A stretch of DNA of 64,000 nt from Oscillospiraceae bacterium (GCA_025758045.1 CP107208.1:2480001-2544000), one strand, 5' to 3'; positions 15,460 through 24,330 are shown, counted from the stretch's first letter. The notes: a model not told the origin generated them from the letters alone. Numbers and translations: made by a program.

Positions 15460-16854
15460 ATGAATGATCCGCGTTGGGCGTCCATCGACGCCTTTGCCGA
15501 AGAAAACCGCGACAACATCCTGCGGGACATCACCCGTCTGGTGGCCGTTCCCAGTGTCGAGGGCGAAGCTGCCCCCGGTGCTCCATTCGGCCCCGGCCCC
15601 AAGGCCGCGCTGGCCAAGGCACTGGAAATTGCCGAGGAGCTGGGCCTTTCCACCTGCAACGCCGACAGCTACATCGGCTGGGCTGAGACCGGCACTATCG
15701 CTGACGACCAGAAGTTCCTGGCCACCATCACCCACACCGATGTAGTGCCCGAGGGCAACGGCTGGGACGCCGACCCCTACACCGTCCGCGTGCGGGATGG
15801 CTGGCTGTTGGGCCGCGGCGTGGCCGATGACAAAGGCCCCAGCATCCTGTGCCTGTATGCGCTGAAGTATCTGAAAGACAGCGGCGTGCAGCTGAAGTAC
15901 CCCGTCCGCGCCCTGCTTGGCGCCAACGAGGAGACCAACATGCACGATGTGGACTACTACGCCGAGCATTACCCTATGCCCGCTTTCTGCTTCACTCCGG
16001 ATGCTGAGTTCCCGGTCTGCAACGGCGAGAAGGGCGGCTTCAACGGCGAGATCGTCAGCCCCAAGCTGGACGGCATCATCACCGCCTTTGAGGGCGGCGT
16101 GGCTCACAATGCCGTGCCGGACCGCGCTTCCTGCACTGTGCAGGTCGCCGCCGGCGCCCTGGTCCAGACCGAAGGCGTGACCTTCGAGGCAGGGGAGAGC
16201 GGCTCCACCATCATCCGCGGCTGGGGTAAGAGCGGACACGCCGCTATGCCCGAAGGCACCGTCAACGCCATCAGCCTGATCGTGGACTGCCTGCTCAAGA
16301 GCGGCGTCTGCACCCCGCAGGAGGATGCCTACCTGCAGGTGCTGCACACCCTGCACGCCTCCACCGACGGCAGTGCCCTGGGCATTGCCGCAGACGACGG
16401 CCTGTTCGACCCGTTGACCATTATCGGCGGCACGATCGAGATGAAGGACGGCGTTATCCGCCAGAGCTTCGATTGCCGCTATCCCACCAATACCGACCCC
16501 GAGAAGATGACCGCCATCATGACCCAGGTCTGCGGCGACGCTGCCCACCTGGAGGACCTGTCCAGCCGCGTGCCGTTCTACATCGCAGCCGACAGCCCGG
16601 CTATCCAGACGCTGATCACCACCTACAACGATGTGACCGGTGAGGGCAAGACCCCCTTTACCATGGGCGGCGGCACCTACGCCCGCCACTTCCCCTATGC
16701 GGTCAGCTTCGGCCCCGAGCACACCGACCTGCCCCTGCCGGAATTCGCCGGCCCGATGCACGGTGCCAACGAGGGTGCCAACTTCGATAAGCTGATCGAA
16801 GCGCTGAAGATCTATATCCTCGCCCTGCTGCGCCTGCAGGAGATCGAGCTGTAA
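15460..16854 (+). CDS. M20-family dipeptidase (PepV/Sapep-like)
   Basis: Zinc aminopeptidase/dipeptidase of 464 residues, acting in the cytosol on short peptides. The PepV-type pattern is clear: THTDVVPEGNGWDADPY (metal His/Asp and lid), GRGVADDKGP (bridging Asp), LLGANEETN (catalytic and metal Glu), then PDAEFPVCNGEKG. A lid domain occupies the middle and a final metal His lies in GPMHGANEG. ATG 15460 follows ACAGGAGGATTCCTTT; the longer frame upstream is inside the repeat remnant. It has its own promoter and a terminator. Exact peptide specificity cannot be read from sequence. Confidence 0.9.
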   Translation: MNDPRWASIDAFAEENRDNILRDITRLVAVPSVEGEAAPGAPFGPGPKAALAKALEIAEELGLSTCNADSYIGWAETGTIADDQKFLATITHTDVVPEGNGWDADPYTVRVRDGWLLGRGVADDKGPSILCLYALKYLKDSGVQLKYPVRALLGANEETNMHDVDYYAEHYPMPAFCFTPDAEFPVCNGEKGGFNGEIVSPKLDGIITAFEGGVAHNAVPDRASCTVQVAAGALVQTEGVTFEAGESGSTIIRGWGKSGHAAMPEGTVNAISLIVDCLLKSGVCTPQEDAYLQVLHTLHASTDGSALGIAADDGLFDPLTIIGGTIEMKDGVIRQSFDCRYPTNTDPEKMTAIMTQVCGDAAHLEDLSSRVPFYIAADSPAIQTLITTYNDVTGEGKTPFTMGGGTYARHFPYAVSFGPEHTDLPLPEFAGPMHGANEGANFDKLIEALKIYILALLRLQEIEL

Positions 16855-16878
16855 TTGACTTATATTTAAATAGGTAAG

Positions 16879-16908
16879 CAGACGGCCCTGTTTTGGGGCC
16901 GTCTGTTT
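16879..16908 (+). terminator. Terminator after the PepV-like gene
   Basis: CAGACGGCCC and GGGCCGTCTG form a perfect 10-bp stem followed by TTTC. Confidence 0.8.
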
Positions 16909-17049
16909 CGGTATGGAAAAATTGTCATAAATTTGACGTTATAAAATTCACAATTCATGCAAGAATCGTACAAATTCTGCAACAAAGAGCCAAAGTTTTG
17001 CATAAATTGCTCTCTTTCTGACAGTTTGGCCGAAGTGTACCGAATCGCC

Positions 17050-17078
17050 TTGACTTGCTTTTTAAAGGCGGTTACAAT
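17050..17078 (+). promoter_or_regulatory. Predicted promoter of the rnf operon
   Basis: TTGACT, 17 bases, TACAAT. Between the preceding terminator (16908) and this promoter the sequence is AT-rich with no gene recognised. The leader to rnfC is about 130 bases. Confidence 0.7.
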
Positions 17079-17158
17079 GAAATCGTATTATTGCCCGTTT
17101 CGCGGGGAGAGAACGCCGTTAAAACCGTGCGTTTCCGCCTGGTGGGCACAAAAATCAG

Positions 17159-17192
17159 GGCACAGCAGGGGCGTTCACCCGTCCGCTGTGCC
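17159..17192 (+). promoter_or_regulatory. Hairpin in the rnf leader
   Basis: GGCACAGC and GCTGTGCC pair over eight bases around an 18-base loop that contains a further GGG/CCC pair. It ends 22 bases before the rnfC start. No T run, no known riboswitch consensus and no Rex box were recognised. Confidence 0.4.
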
Positions 17193-17214
17193 AAACCAGA
17201 ATGGGGGAAATAGC

Positions 17215-18552
17215 TTGTTCAAATCCCTGAAACGCTCCGCCAAAGGCGCGAATGTGCCCCATGCGAAAGCGACTGCCGGGCTGGCCACCGTCAAGATGCC
17301 TACGCCTGAGCATGTCATTATTCCCATGTCGATGCACATCGGTGCCCCGGCCGAGCCCGTCGTCAAAAAAGGCGACACCGTTATGGTTGGTACTCTCATC
17401 GGCAAGGCCGGCGGCTTTGTCAGTGCCAGCATTTATTCCAGCGTATCCGGCACGGTACAGGATGTTGCCCCGATGCGCATGGTCAACGGCAGCATGACCA
17501 CTGCCGTTGCCATCAAGACCGACGGCGAGCAGACCATCGACCCGGCCTGCGTACCACCGACGGTCACCGACAAACCCAGCCTGATGGCTGCCGTGCAGAA
17601 CTGCGGCCTGGTGGGCGTAGGCGGCGCCGGTTTCCCGACCCATGTCAAGCTGGCTGCCAACACCATCGATACGCTGCTCATCAACGCAGCCGAGTGTGAG
17701 CCTTACCTGACCACTGACTGCCGCGAAATGCTTGAGTGCAGCGATACCATCATCTCCGGTATCGAAGCCGTCATGAAGTACTGCGAGATCCCGCACTGCA
17801 TCATCGGTATCGAGCGCAATAAGCCGGAGTGCATCGACCTGCTCTGCTCTCTCGTGCGCAATATGAAGGGTGTCGAGGTCAAGCCGCTGCCCATGCGTTA
17901 CCCGCAGGGCGCTGAGAAAACGCTGGTGGAGACCTGCACCGGCCGTGAGGTGCCCCAGGTGGGCCCCACCGGCAAACCCGGTCTGCCCGCCGACGCCGGC
18001 TGCGTGATTATGAACGTGACCAGTGTATCCACCCTGGGCAAGTACCTGAAAACTGGTATTCCTCTGGTATCCAAGCGTGTCACCGTCGAGGGCGACGCCA
18101 TCGCCAAGCCCCAGAACATCGAGGTTCCCATCGGTACACTGTACCGTGATGTGATCGAAGCCTGCGGCGGCATCAAAGAAGGTGTCGAGCTGGGCAAGAT
18201 CATCTTCGGCGGCCCCATGATGGGAGGCGCTGCCCCCAGCGCGGATTACCCCGTACTGAAGCAGAACAATGGTCTGCTGCTGTTCAGCAAGCAGGCGGCT
18301 GTTCTGCCGGAGCCTTCGGCCTGCATCCGCTGCGGCCGCTGCATCGAGGCCTGCCCGATGGGCCTGGAGCCTGTCGAGGTCGTTTCTGCCTTTAACAACA
18401 AAGATTTTGACACCCTGAAAGCACGCTGCGTCGACCTTTGCGTCGCCTGCGGCAGCTGTACCTATGCCTGCCCGGCCAAGCGCCCCGTCAGCCAGACGAT
18501 GACCCTTGCCAAGGCCTGGTACCTGGGTGAACTGCGGAAAGGAGGCAAATGA
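17215..18552 (+). CDS. rnfC: Rnf complex subunit C
   Basis: NADH-binding, membrane-associated subunit of the Rnf complex, which couples reduced-ferredoxin oxidation by NAD+ to ion export. About 445 residues. The NADH/FMN region includes GLVGVGGAGFPTHVKL (glycine-rich) and INAAECEPYLTTD; two ferredoxin-like 4Fe-4S motifs follow near the C-terminus, CIRCGRCIEACP and CVACGSCTYACP. The start is taken as TTG 17215 (reads LFKSLKRS, the usual RnfC beginning) with GGGGGAAA just upstream; the open frame extends further 5' but has no homology there. First gene of a tight rnfCDGEAB operon; rnfD begins four bases on. Confidence 0.93.
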   Translation: MFKSLKRSAKGANVPHAKATAGLATVKMPTPEHVIIPMSMHIGAPAEPVVKKGDTVMVGTLIGKAGGFVSASIYSSVSGTVQDVAPMRMVNGSMTTAVAIKTDGEQTIDPACVPPTVTDKPSLMAAVQNCGLVGVGGAGFPTHVKLAANTIDTLLINAAECEPYLTTDCREMLECSDTIISGIEAVMKYCEIPHCIIGIERNKPECIDLLCSLVRNMKGVEVKPLPMRYPQGAEKTLVETCTGREVPQVGPTGKPGLPADAGCVIMNVTSVSTLGKYLKTGIPLVSKRVTVEGDAIAKPQNIEVPIGTLYRDVIEACGGIKEGVELGKIIFGGPMMGGAAPSADYPVLKQNNGLLLFSKQAAVLPEPSACIRCGRCIEACPMGLEPVEVVSAFNNKDFDTLKARCVDLCVACGSCTYACPAKRPVSQTMTLAKAWYLGELRKGGK

Positions 18553-18555
18553 TCC

Positions 18556-19527
18556 ATGGAAGATCGTCTGCTTGTTACTGCCTCGCCGCATATCCGTGAC
18601 CATTCCACCACCCGCGGTCTGATGGGCAATGTCGTCATTGCGCTACTGCCCGCTGTGCTGGCTTCGGCACTGATCTTCGGCGCACGGGCCCTGTTGCTGG
18701 TGGTCGTCACCACCTTCGCCTGTGTGGCATTTGAGTACATTTATGAGCGTCTGCTCCACAAAACCAATACGGTAGGGGACCTGTCTGCCGTTGTCACCGG
18801 CATCATCCTGGCGCTGAACATGCCGGTGGGCATGCCGCTCTGGATTGCCGTTGTGGGTGCCTTTGTGGCTATCGTTATTACCAAGCAGCTGTTCGGCGGC
18901 CTGGGTTATAACTTTGCCAACCCCGCGCTGGTCGGCCGTATCGTGCTGTTTCTGGGCTTTACCTCCCGCATGACCGCCTACGTCTACCCGGATATGGCCG
19001 TGGATGCCCTGGCTTCTGCCACGCCGCTGGCCTCCAGTGTGGACCGCCATGCCGTCAGCCTGCTGGATATGTTCCTGGGCCTGCACGGCGGCATGATGGG
19101 CGAGGTCTGCGTGCTGGCCATCCTGCTGGGCTTTGCCTACCTGGTTGCCACAAAGACCATCCAGGCCACCATCCCCGTCACCATCGTGGCCACCGTCTTT
19201 ATCCTGACCGCCCTGAACACCGGCGACCCCTACGCTGCCCTGATCGAGTGCATGTCCGGCGGCCTGCTGTTCGGCTCTGTCTTTATGGCGACCGACTACG
19301 TGACCAGCCCGTTCACCACTAAGGGCAAGCTGTTCTATGGCGTTTTCATCGGCCTTATCACCTTCCTCATCCGCCACTTCGGCTCGATGAATGAAGGCAT
19401 GAGCTATGCCATCCTGCTGGGCAACCTGATGACTCCGTGGTTCAACGCCTGGGGTCACCAGACCCCGCTGGGCTACAAGAAGCCCAAAAAGGCCAAGAAG
19501 GCCGCTGAGGAAGGGGGCAAAGCCTGA
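18556..19527 (+). CDS. rnfD: Rnf complex subunit D
   Basis: Integral membrane subunit with about nine helices in 323 residues, related to NqrB. The stretch DALASATPLASS near residue 155 matches the site where FMN is linked to a Thr in RnfD/NqrB proteins (usually S-G-A-T; here S-A-T). It opens with TASPHIRDHSTTRGLM, as in the family. A Lys/Ala-rich C-terminal tail is present. Its stop codon overlaps the ATG of rnfG by one base. Confidence 0.94.
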   Translation: MEDRLLVTASPHIRDHSTTRGLMGNVVIALLPAVLASALIFGARALLLVVVTTFACVAFEYIYERLLHKTNTVGDLSAVVTGIILALNMPVGMPLWIAVVGAFVAIVITKQLFGGLGYNFANPALVGRIVLFLGFTSRMTAYVYPDMAVDALASATPLASSVDRHAVSLLDMFLGLHGGMMGEVCVLAILLGFAYLVATKTIQATIPVTIVATVFILTALNTGDPYAALIECMSGGLLFGSVFMATDYVTSPFTTKGKLFYGVFIGLITFLIRHFGSMNEGMSYAILLGNLMTPWFNAWGHQTPLGYKKPKKAKKAAEEGGKA

Positions 19528-20102
19528 TGGCAAACGAGAAAAATACCGAAAACCAGAGCGCCTTTAAAGAGCTGGTCCTGCCGGTCATCGTGCTGGTGGC
19601 TATCTGCCTGATCTGCAGCGCTTTGCTGGCCGTGCTGAACGACATCACGGCCCCCATTATCGAGGAAAATACCAAGGCGGAAACGCTGGCCGCCTATGTC
19701 TCTGTCCTGCCGGAGGGCACCACGTCCGACGACATGACCGAGGTTGAGAACCTGACCACCGATGGTGTGCAGGGCGCTGTCACCACCGCCAACGGCGATG
19801 TGGCCGTCAAGGCTGCTGCCTCCGGCTACTCCGGCAAGGACGTCACCGTCTACGTCGCTTTTGACGCCGAGGGCGCTGTCTCCAACATCAGCATCGACGC
19901 TTCCACCCAGACCACCGGCATTGGCTCCAAGGTGGCCGATGACAGCTTTGCTTCCGGCTTTGTGGGCTGGAACGGCGGCGAAGTCTCCAACGGCAGCCCC
20001 GTGGATGCCCTGTCCGGCGCCACCTATTCCAGCAACGCAGTGTTCAACGCCGTCAACGCGGCTATCAACTGCTACAACAATGAGATCAAGGGGGTGCTGT
20101 AA
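19527..20102 (+). CDS. rnfG: Rnf complex subunit G
   Basis: Flavin-bearing subunit of 191 residues with one N-terminal membrane helix (~17-38) and an extracytoplasmic FMN-binding domain. DALSGATYSS at 160-169 contains the Thr166 that carries covalent FMN. The ATG overlaps the rnfD stop, and rnfE starts two bases after its own stop, so expression is coupled. Confidence 0.94.
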   Translation: MANEKNTENQSAFKELVLPVIVLVAICLICSALLAVLNDITAPIIEENTKAETLAAYVSVLPEGTTSDDMTEVENLTTDGVQGAVTTANGDVAVKAAASGYSGKDVTVYVAFDAEGAVSNISIDASTQTTGIGSKVADDSFASGFVGWNGGEVSNGSPVDALSGATYSSNAVFNAVNAAINCYNNEIKGVL

Positions 20103-20104
20103 AG

Positions 20105-20797
20105 ATGAACGAGAAACCGAGCAAATGGAAAGTCTTTACGGCGGGCATCATTCGTGAGAACCCCGTCCTGCGCCTGGTGCTGGGCTGCTGCTCCGCACTG
20201 GCTGTTACCACCACCGTTTCCGGCGCTGTCGGCATGGGTCTTGCCATGACCTTTGTTCTGATCTGCTCCAATATCGTTATCTCGGCTCTGCGCAAGGTCA
20301 TCCCGGCCAAGGTGCATCTGCCGTGCTATATTGTCATCATCGCCACCTTCGTTACCGTGGTGCAGATGGTGCTGCAGGCTTTCGTGCCCGCCCTGTACAA
20401 ATCCCTGGGTGTGTACCTGGCCCTGATCGTCGTTAACTGCATCATCCTCGGCCGTGCCGAGATGTTCGCCTGCAAAAATACCGTTGTCGACTCCGCTCTG
20501 GACGGCCTGGGCATGGGCATCGGCTACATCCTGACTATGCTGCTGATGTCCTCCATCCGTGAGATCATCGGCAACGGCACCTGGCTGGGCATCACCATCA
20601 TCCCCGACAGTGTCGACAAGATGACCGTGATGAACTCCGCACCCGGCGGTTTCTTCGTCTTCGGCTGCCTGATGGCTGGCTGTGTCTGGCTGGAGCGCAA
20701 GCTCAACAAGCCCATCGAGCGCAAGAGCTGCGGCGATGTGATGCTGGAAAAAATCGACGCCGCCAAAGAAGAGCAGAAAGGGGGCGCTGAGGAATGA
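20105..20797 (+). CDS. rnfE: Rnf complex subunit E
   Basis: Integral membrane subunit of 230 residues with six predicted helices, paralogous to RnfA. The paired sequences VPALYKSLGVYLALIVVNCIILGRAE and the VRENP-like opening identify it; the Cys in VNCIILG is of the kind thought to hold a membrane 2Fe-2S cluster together with RnfA. The stop overlaps the rnfA start (ATGA). Confidence 0.94.
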   Translation: MNEKPSKWKVFTAGIIRENPVLRLVLGCCSALAVTTTVSGAVGMGLAMTFVLICSNIVISALRKVIPAKVHLPCYIVIIATFVTVVQMVLQAFVPALYKSLGVYLALIVVNCIILGRAEMFACKNTVVDSALDGLGMGIGYILTMLLMSSIREIIGNGTWLGITIIPDSVDKMTVMNSAPGGFFVFGCLMAGCVWLERKLNKPIERKSCGDVMLEKIDAAKEEQKGGAEE

Positions 20798-21435
20798 GTG
20801 CACATATCGCAACCTTTGCCACGATCTTCTTCAGCATGATCCTGGTCAACAACTACGTCCTGGTCCAGTTCCTGGGCATCTGCCCGTTCCTGGGCGTTTC
20901 CAAAAAGCTGGATTCCTCCGCCGGCATGGGTGCGGCCGTTATCGCTGTTATGGTCATTGCCACTGCCGTTACCTTCCCCATGCAGATCCTGCTGCTGGAT
21001 AAGTTTAATCTCGGCTATCTGCAGACCATTGTCTTCATTCTGGTCATCGCCGTTCTGGTCCAGCTCATCGAGATCGTGCTGAAAAAGTACGTCCCGGCCC
21101 TGTACCAGAGCCTGGGCGTCTACCTGCCCCTGATCACCACCAACTGCTGCGTGCTGGGCGTTACCATCCTGGCCGTGCAGGACTACTCCGCTGTTGTGAC
21201 TGAGTTCGGTTTCGGCATGGCCTATGCCGAGGCTCTCGTCTGCGCAGCCGGTGCCGGTGTGGGCTTCCTGGTGGCTATGCTGCTGTTCTGCGGCGTGCGT
21301 CAGCGCGTCGAGGCCTCCAACCCGCCGGAAAGCTTCAAGGGCCTGCCCATCACGCTGGTTTCCGCCGCTATCACCTCGCTCAGCTTCATGGGCTTTGGTG
21401 GTCTGGTCGAAAACATCATCAACGCGATTCTGTAA
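20794..21435 (+). CDS. rnfA: Rnf complex subunit A
   Basis: Integral membrane subunit of 213 residues with six helices. The opening helix with NNYVLVQFLGICPFLGVS and the later TTNCCVLGVTILAV are diagnostic, and their cysteines are the likely partners of those in RnfE for cluster binding between the subunits. Overlaps rnfE by four bases. Confidence 0.95.
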   Translation: MSAHIATFATIFFSMILVNNYVLVQFLGICPFLGVSKKLDSSAGMGAAVIAVMVIATAVTFPMQILLLDKFNLGYLQTIVFILVIAVLVQLIEIVLKKYVPALYQSLGVYLPLITTNCCVLGVTILAVQDYSAVVTEFGFGMAYAEALVCAAGAGVGFLVAMLLFCGVRQRVEASNPPESFKGLPITLVSAAITSLSFMGFGGLVENIINAIL

Positions 21436-21453
21436 GAAAGGGGAATGGAGAGA

Positions 21454-22302
21454 ATGAACCCTATCGTATTAGCTATCGTGGTACTGGTGGTGCTGGGTCT
21501 GGCCGGCGGCGTCATTCTGGTGCTTGCTTCCAAATTCATGGCTGTGTATGAGGACCCCCGTATTGCACAGATCACCGAGTGCCTGGCCGGTGCCAACTGC
21601 GGCGGCTGCGGCTATGCCGGCTGTGCCGACTACGCCAAGGCCATCGTCATGGACGGTGCCCCTACCTTTAAATGTGCCCCCGGTGGTGACAAGGCGGCCG
21701 ACGCCATCAACACCATCATGGGCAACGATACCGATGACCGCCCCAGCCTGCGTGCTACGGTCATCTGCGCTGGCGGCGAAAACTGCGGCAAGCGCTTTGA
21801 CTATCAGGGCATCCAGACCTGTGCCGCTGCGGCAGCTCTGGCTGGCGGCCCCAGTGCCTGCGCCTACGGCTGCTTAGGCCTGGGTGACTGCACCCGTGCC
21901 TGCAAATTCGATGCCATCCATGTCATCAATGGTGTGGCGGTAGTCGACCGCAAAAAGTGCACCGGCTGCACTGCCTGCACCGCTGTCTGCCCGCGCAAGG
22001 TCATCCAGATGAAGCCTATCGCCCCCCAGCCTGCCGTTAAGTGCAGCAGCAAGGACAAGGGTGCTGTGGTCAACAAGACCTGCAAGGTCGGCTGCATTGC
22101 CTGCGGCCTGTGCGTGCGCAACTGCCCGAATCAGGCCATCTTCCTGAAAGACAACGTGGCTGTCATCGACTACACCAAGTGCAATGGCTGCGGTACCTGC
22201 GTAAGCAAGTGCCCCAAGAAGGCCATCCAGTGGGTCGAAGGCGCCCCGCGCGCCATGGATGCCTCCGTGCCCGAGCACGAAGTCCTGAAGACCCGCGTAT
22301 AA
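21454..22302 (+). CDS. rnfB: Rnf complex subunit B (polyferredoxin)
   Basis: Electron-entry subunit carrying several Fe-S clusters on the cytosolic face. One N-terminal helix (residues ~2-25) is followed by the Rnf-specific cluster motif CLAGANCGGCGYAGC, a Cys-rich middle part, and ferredoxin-type sets CTGCTACTAVCP, CIACGLCVRNCP and CNGCGTCVSKCP. ATG 21454 is preferred because AAAGGGG lies ten bases before it; the in-frame ATG at 21445 would be only one base from that site. The last gene of the operon, closed by the terminator at 22316. Confidence 0.94.
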   Translation: MNPIVLAIVVLVVLGLAGGVILVLASKFMAVYEDPRIAQITECLAGANCGGCGYAGCADYAKAIVMDGAPTFKCAPGGDKAADAINTIMGNDTDDRPSLRATVICAGGENCGKRFDYQGIQTCAAAAALAGGPSACAYGCLGLGDCTRACKFDAIHVINGVAVVDRKKCTGCTACTAVCPRKVIQMKPIAPQPAVKCSSKDKGAVVNKTCKVGCIACGLCVRNCPNQAIFLKDNVAVIDYTKCNGCGTCVSKCPKKAIQWVEGAPRAMDASVPEHEVLKTRV

Positions 22303-22315
22303 TCACTGCAGCCCG

Positions 22316-22340
22316 TCCCCGCCGCAAGGCGGGGATTTTT
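22316..22340 (+). terminator. Terminator of the rnf operon
   Basis: TCCCCGCC-GCAA-GGCGGGGA followed by T5. Confidence 0.9.
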
Positions 22341-22369
22341 GTTCATCTAAGTATGATGCCCCATCAAAC

Positions 22370-22405
22370 AGCCTCCTCTGTGAGGAGGCTCCTGCCGCAG
22401 GCAGG
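22370..22405. repeat. Double-hairpin repeat, CCTCCTC type
   Basis: AGCCTCCTC-TGT-GAGGAGGCT (perfect 9-bp stem) followed by CCTGC-CGCAG-GCAGG. A related single hairpin occurs at 32294. Likely a dispersed palindromic repeat. The rest of the 22341-22474 gap is AT-rich with no gene seen. Confidence 0.5.
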
Positions 22406-22474
22406 TGGGGGAGAGAAAGCATTTTATTGCCTCCTAAATATTTACATTTTTCTCAAAATAATTTTATAAAAACC

Positions 22475-22503
22475 GAGACAAATTCCTAAAAGTATGCTAT
22501 ACT
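22475..22503 (+). promoter_or_regulatory. Predicted promoter of the flavodiiron gene, with G-poor leader
   Basis: GAGACA, 17 bases, TATACT. The leader that follows (22515-22608) has only one G in 94 bases and so can hardly fold, then GGGAGG leads to the start codon. Confidence 0.5.
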
Positions 22504-22622
22504 ATACCCATCGGCAAAAACTTATCAATCTCACAACCTCACCGATTCAACAATTTCAATCTCATCAATTCCCAAATTTTCATTCTCACAATTCCAATTT
22601 TCATTTACGGGAGGAACCCACT

Positions 22623-23777
22623 ATGGAAATCACAAAAGATATTGTTTACCTTGGTGTCAATGATCACGCAGTGGATCTCTTTGAAAGCCAATATAGCGTC
22701 CCTAACGGCATGGCCTACAACTCCTATCTGATCATGGACGACCAGACCGTTGTGATGGACACCGTTGACGCCCACTTTACTGACGAGTGGATCACCAAGA
22801 TCGCCGCCGCACTGGGTGATCGTGCACCTGACTACCTGGTTGTCCAGCACATGGAGCCTGACCACGCCGGTTCCATCGATGCCTTTGCCCAGGCATACCC
22901 CACCACTAAAATTGTATCTTCCGCCAAGGCCTTTGTCATGATGCAGCAGTTCTTCGGCACAGACTATGCTGACCGCCGCATCGTCGTCAAGGAAGGCGAC
23001 ACTCTGCCCCTGGGCCATCACACCCTGCACTTCGTCACCGCCCCCATGGTCCACTGGCCGGAAGTCATCATGACCTACGACGATGCAGACAAAGTTCTGT
23101 TCAGCGCTGATGCCTTCGGCAAGTTCGGCGCACTGGACGTGGAGGAAGAGTGGCTGCCCGAAGCCCGCCGCTATTTCATCGGCATCGTGGGCAAGTACGG
23201 TGTGCAGGTGCAGGCTGTGCTGAAAAAGGCTGCTGGTCTGGACATCGAGACCATCTGCTCGCTGCACGGCCCCATCCTGCATAAGGAGCAGCTGGCCGAC
23301 GTGCTGGCTGCCTATGATACCTGGAGCACCTACCGCCCCGAGACCGACGGAATCCTGGTGGCCTATACCTCCATCTACGGCCATACCGCCGACGCTGCCG
23401 AGCAGCTGGCCGAGGAACTGCGCACCAAGGGCCAGCAGGTCGTTGTGATGGACCTGGCCCGCTGCGATATGGCCGAGGCCGTCGCCCAGGCATTCCGCTT
23501 CAGCAAGCTGGTGCTGGCAACCCCCACCTATAACGGCGACGTCTTCCCGTTCACCAAGACCTTCATCGAGCATCTGACCGAGCGCAACTACCAGAACCGT
23601 ACCGTCGCCCTGATGGAGAATGGTTCCTGGGCGCCCACCGCTGCCCGCGTCATGCGCAAGATGTTCGAGGCCAGCAAGAACCTGACCATCCTGGACGAGA
23701 CCGTCACCGTCAAGGGCTCGCTGGATGATGCTTCCACCGCCCAGCTCCACGCCCTGGCCGATGCCCTGAGCAAGTGA
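22623..23777 (+). CDS. Flavodiiron protein (FprA type, oxygen/NO reductase)
   Basis: Cytosolic protein of 384 residues that reduces oxygen (or nitric oxide) to water in anaerobes. Residues ~1-245 form the metallo-beta-lactamase-like diiron domain with all ligands visible: HMEPDHAG (~80), H in MVHWPE (~146), D in FSADAFG (~165) and H in SLHGP (~225). Residues ~255-384 form a flavodoxin domain, with the FMN phosphate loop YTSIYGHTADAA and later TPTYNGDVFP. ATG 22623 follows ACGGGAGGAACCCACT. It stands alone between two terminators. Whether oxygen or NO is preferred cannot be read; the rubredoxin partner is not in the window. Confidence 0.94.
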   Translation: MEITKDIVYLGVNDHAVDLFESQYSVPNGMAYNSYLIMDDQTVVMDTVDAHFTDEWITKIAAALGDRAPDYLVVQHMEPDHAGSIDAFAQAYPTTKIVSSAKAFVMMQQFFGTDYADRRIVVKEGDTLPLGHHTLHFVTAPMVHWPEVIMTYDDADKVLFSADAFGKFGALDVEEEWLPEARRYFIGIVGKYGVQVQAVLKKAAGLDIETICSLHGPILHKEQLADVLAAYDTWSTYRPETDGILVAYTSIYGHTADAAEQLAEELRTKGQQVVVMDLARCDMAEAVAQAFRFSKLVLATPTYNGDVFPFTKTFIEHLTERNYQNRTVALMENGSWAPTAARVMRKMFEASKNLTILDETVTVKGSLDDASTAQLHALADALSK

Positions 23778-23800
23778 TTTTCCTGTAAAATAGCATCCGT

Positions 23801-23835
23801 GCCCCCAGCCGTTTTGCCGCGGCCGGGGGCTTTTT
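23801..23835 (+). terminator. Terminator of the flavodiiron gene
   Basis: GCCCCC and GGGGGC close a stem that continues through GCC/GGC after a mismatch; T5 follows. Confidence 0.8.
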
Positions 23836-23896
23836 GCATGTAAATACACATAACAGCGCGGCAAATTCCAGGCTGTAAATTTGTGTCAGCAGGGGG

Positions 23897-23925
23897 TTGA
23901 CAAAACGGATGCAATGCTTTATAAT
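23897..23925 (+). promoter_or_regulatory. Consensus promoter of tRNA-Val
   Basis: Perfect TTGACA, 17 bases, TATAAT, 25 bases ahead of the tRNA. Confidence 0.9.
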
Positions 23926-23949
23926 AATCAGCGTTGACCAACCGAATAT

Positions 23950-24026
23950 GGATGATTAGCTCAGCTGGTTAGAGCGCTGCGTTCACATCGCAGAGGTCGA
24001 GGGTTCGAGTCCCCCATCCTCCACCA
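23950..24026 (+). tRNA. tRNA-Val, anticodon CAC, with two stem mismatches
   Basis: Complete cloverleaf of 77 bases including encoded CCA. Anticodon loop TTCACAT on stem CTGCG/CGCAG gives CAC (codon GTG). Two mispairs are visible: T4 with C69 in the acceptor stem GGATGAT/ATCCTCC, and A50 with C64 in the T-stem GAGGG/CCCCC. The 3' half would pair perfectly with a GGAGGAT-type acceptor. Confidence 0.88.
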
Positions 24027-24028
24027 CA

Positions 24029-24061
24029 AACCTGACGGCAAATATGCTGTCAGGTTTTTTT
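24029..24061 (+). terminator. Terminator of tRNA-Val
   Basis: AACCTGACGGCA and TGCTGTCAGGTT pair along 12 positions around a four-base loop; T7 follows. Confidence 0.85.
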
Positions 24062-24330
24062 ATTATAAAAAATTATTTTTCATGTACGAAAATATACGCG
24101 CTGCCCACTATTCTGACGGTTTCTACCAGGCTTCGACACGCAAAAGAGAACATATCTTGCAATAGTATATTCATTTCGCATATTTTATGCCATCAACGTA
24201 TAAAAACGTGTGCAGTATGTGCATTGATTCTCACGCCACTATCTCCTATAGTTTTAGTAAGTAACTATTTTCCGGGGAATGGCCGCATAACTGTCATCCC
24301 CGCATCAAACAATAGGGGAGAACCGCTACG
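24062..24330. other. AT-rich intergenic region ahead of the Spo0A-like group
   Basis: No gene was recognised in these 270 bases. TTCGACA at 24132-24138 is a perfect reverse-strand match to the seven-base Spo0A box TGTCGAA, and TTGCAA at 24158-24163 with a TATTTT about 18 bases later is a weak promoter candidate. GGGGAGAACC before 24331 is the ribosome site of the next gene. A seven-base match in this length can be chance. Confidence 0.35.

Noticed and set aside
16957..17214. An N-terminal extension of RnfC by 86 residues
   Set aside because: It crosses the predicted promoter and leader and has no family similarity; the known RnfC beginning starts at TTG 17215.
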